DNA of 64,000 nucleotides from a virus, in the IMG/VR virus record IMGVR_UViG_3300042923_000502, positions 1 to 64,000 of that record. One strand, given 5' to 3'. The position numbers and the translations under genes were made by a program. This document shows positions 63,657-64,000 of this stretch, in pieces. The notes below the pieces were generated by a model. The model made no database searches and was not told where the DNA came from. It saw only the letters and a program-made list of their open reading frames with translations. Numbering within the stretch: the first letter of the stretch is position 1; each line of letters begins with the position of its first letter.

Positions 63657-64000
63657 ATGGGACTTACCTTAAATGAAAATGGTCTTATTATTGGTGTCGA
63701 TGTAGCAAAAAAAGTAGAAGAAAGAAAAGCTGGAGTCACTTCTTATCGTATGCACGTTGTCAATAAAATGAGTGGAGAAGGAGATTTTCAGAAATTAAAT
63801 CGTATTTTGCTTGAAGCAAATGATAGTCCGCTTAGAGTTAATGATGACTACTTTCTGGAAAATGGAATGACTATCATTGGGTGTGGTCACTTTGGAAGAG
63901 TGTTCGAATATATTGGAAGTGATGGATACGCATATGCAGTAAAAGTTGCAAGATATGATAGTCAATCATACTTAGAACATGATGGACAAATTTTGCACAA
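63657..64000 (+). CDS. Protein kinase-like gene, N-terminal part (runs off window)
   Basis: 114 codons visible (MGLTLNENGLIIGVDVAKKV start), AAAGGAGTGATAAAA upstream. After ~75 residues comes TIIGCGHFGRVFEYIGSDGY, a glycine-rich loop (GxGxFGxV), and YAYAVKVARYD with the VAVK-type lysine, followed by an EHDGQIL helix. This is the N-lobe of a eukaryotic-like Ser/Thr kinase; the catalytic HRD and DFG parts lie beyond the window, so activity is unproven. Confidence 0.72.
   Translation, partial: MGLTLNENGLIIGVDVAKKVEERKAGVTSYRMHVVNKMSGEGDFQKLNRILLEANDSPLRVNDDYFLENGMTIIGCGHFGRVFEYIGSDGYAYAVKVARYDSQSYLEHDGQILH

Noticed and set aside
1-64000. Insertion sequence or transposase
   Set aside because: No transposase motifs or terminal inverted repeats with target duplications were seen; the recombinases are phage-type.

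Overview
This window reads as part of a large, low-GC, double-stranded DNA phage, or phage-plasmid, of a Firmicutes host (Bacillales most likely). The evidence is strong GGAG-type ribosome binding sites with ATG, GTG and TTG starts, TTGACA/TATAAT promoters with 17-base spacing, a virion packaging cluster, about two dozen tRNA genes, and many tiny phage-type genes. No host chromosomal gene was recognised. Gene order and some proteins (TerL-portal-protease/scaffold order; a 325-residue recombinase-fold protein lacking catalytic residues) recall the SPbeta group, but that is inference from memory, not a search.

Layout. 1-7.4 kb (minus strand): head and packaging genes (capsid-associated fragment, protease/scaffold, portal, large terminase, zinc protein), then an Mre11/SbcD-type phosphoesterase. 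7.6-9.7 kb and 16.6-18.5 kb (minus): two tRNA arrays with small genes between them, plus a lone tRNA-Trp at 20.0 kb. Several tRNAs have unusual architecture. 10.3-12.7 kb: anaerobic ribonucleotide reductase NrdD and its activase NrdG. 12.8-16.5 kb: a double beta-helix tail spike and a small partner. 19-25.4 kb (minus): coiled-coil protein, PIN-PhoH ATPase, HU, RecD2-type helicase. 25.7-27.3 kb (plus): TubR-like/TubZ partition pair. 27.4-29.3 kb: two small DNA-binding candidates and a tyrosine recombinase. 29.4-30.3 kb: a 130-base inverted repeat beside a winged-helix-like gene on the minus strand. 30.4-32.5 kb: MazG-like pyrophosphohydrolase, DEDDh exonuclease, SANT/RsfA-like regulator.

32.6-36.1 kb has no convincing gene. 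It holds a G-poor AT-rich block with DnaA boxes, seven cre-like palindromes in 1 kb, direct repeats, and then a promoter-led, GC-richer, densely foldable segment of about 770 bases that looks like a large structured non-coding RNA. Together with TubZR this suggests replicon maintenance functions.

36.1-64 kb (plus): a long run of small, mostly unrecognised genes. From 36.0 to 48.0 kb nearly every intergenic gap carries the same two-tier hairpin: an outer stem that often begins in the stop codon, an inner stem whose sequence differs from copy to copy but still pairs, then a conserved AAAGGATGATAA leader and the next ATG. Recognisable genes further right are a UvrD/PcrA-like helicase (48.7 kb), two HNH nucleases, a DUF262-type protein, a DUF2786 protein, the recombinase-fold putative repressor (61.5 kb) and, cut by the window end, a protein kinase-like gene.

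Two regulatory themes recur. On the left, eleven minus-strand promoters share not only their hexamers but an almost invariant spacer (AGATAAAATG). On the right, AGATAAAA recurs in 5' leaders and as short hairpins around a paralogous gene pair.
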